Assembly (NCBI GenBank): GCA_964398855.1
Contig: CAYNOQ010000122.1
Span: forward strand, 1 to 6,262
DNA from: Mariniphaga sp964398855
GTDB taxonomy: Bacteria; Bacteroidota; Bacteroidia; Bacteroidales; Prolixibacteraceae
Length of the DNA: 6,262 bases
Reading direction: 5' to 3'
Position 1 is the stretch's first letter. Every line of letters starts with the position of its first letter. Positions 5,969 through 6,262 of the stretch are shown in pieces. The notes beneath the pieces were generated by a model that made no database searches, had not been told where the DNA came from, and saw nothing but the letters and a program-made list of their open reading frames with translations. A program made the translations under genes and the position numbers.

Positions 5969-6262
5969 TTAACTTTTGATTTCCAGGAAATTTTTGAGTA
6001 TTTTGTGTCCTGTATCGCCCGATTTTTCGGGGTGAAACTGTGTCGCAAAAAAATTATCCTTTTGCAGTGCGGCGCTGTACGGCAGAATATAATTGGCTGT
6101 TGCAATGGTATTTTCGCCGTATTCTACATAATATCCGTGAACGAAATAAACAAAGGAGTGTTCGTTTATATCTGCAAACAGAGGAGATTTCAGACAGTAA
6201 ATATCGTTCCAGCCCATTTGCGGAATTTTATGAAATTGAGATTGAAATTTTTTCACCTGTTG
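5969..6262 (-). CDS. hisH: Imidazole glycerol phosphate synthase, glutaminase subunit (partial, N-terminus outside window)
   Basis: HisH is the class I glutamine amidotransferase that hydrolyses glutamine and channels ammonia into HisF. The visible 97 residues are the C-terminal half. They include KIPQMGWN near the edge, the VYFVHGYYV strand, and the QFHPEKSG motif holding the His and Glu of the Cys-His-Glu triad, followed by a typical ILKNFL end. The catalytic Cys lies in the part beyond 6262. The frame stays open through the edge (Q-Q-V-K-K-F). The GTG at 6254-6256 is therefore an internal valine and not the start. The family is usually about 195-210 residues, so roughly half is missing only because the window ends. 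It lies six bases upstream of hisF, whose product is its partner. Confidence 0.95.
   Translation of the reverse strand, partial: QQVKKFQSQFHKIPQMGWNDIYCLKSPLFADINEHSFVYFVHGYYVEYGENTIATANYILPYSAALQKDNFFATQFHPEKSGDTGHKILKNFLEIKS

Noticed and set aside
6254..6256. GTG as the start of a 95-residue minus-strand gene
   Set aside because: The frame stays open to the window edge and the product is clearly the C-terminal half of HisH, so this GTG is an internal valine codon.
5204..6262. hisH/hisF considered as surface-polysaccharide amidotransferase homologues rather than histidine enzymes
   Set aside because: HisF aligns end to end with the biosynthetic enzyme and keeps both catalytic aspartates. 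No sugar-nucleotide or glycosyltransferase gene is nearby.

Overview
The window looks like chromosomal DNA of a member of the Bacteroidota, probably Bacteroidales. The clues are the 5S rRNA sequence, the style of the glutamate dehydrogenase and HisF/HisH proteins, a two-receiver ATP-grasp 'PEP synthase-like' protein of a type I recall from this phylum, weak Shine-Dalgarno use and very AT-rich intergenic DNA. No species can be named from the sequence alone.

Layout. The left edge is the 3' part of a 5S rRNA gene (1-84), closed by a strong intrinsic terminator (90-123), so this is the end of an rRNA operon. About 750 bases without an intact gene follow (124-874). That stretch is not empty. It holds a degenerate copy of a tRNA-Ser with a UGA anticodon (about 199-278) and, some 270 bases further on, a short in-frame-stopped relic that reads like the N-terminal arm-binding domain of a Bacteroidota tyrosine recombinase (552-698). 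Together they suggest the scar of an old integrative element. The last 175 bases before the next gene are about 18% GC and form the leader of gdhA.

The central part is a two-gene plus-strand unit. gdhA (875-2233) encodes an apparently intact hexameric-type glutamate dehydrogenase. One base after its stop begins a 990-residue protein (2235-5207) with two receiver-like domains, a helical linker, an ATP-grasp domain of the PEP synthase/PPDK type and a distinctive C-terminal domain. It lacks the PEP/pyruvate-binding barrel, so a label of PEP synthase would be misleading. The spacing suggests co-expression, and the second protein may be a nucleotide-dependent phosphotransfer or signalling protein tied to carbon/nitrogen metabolism. 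That role is inferred.

The right part, on the minus strand, is the end of a histidine-biosynthesis unit: hisH (cut by the right edge) followed after six bases by hisF. Together they form imidazole glycerol phosphate synthase. hisF converges on the 990-residue gene, and the two stop codons share one palindromic TTAA. hisA, which usually sits between hisH and hisF, is absent from that position.
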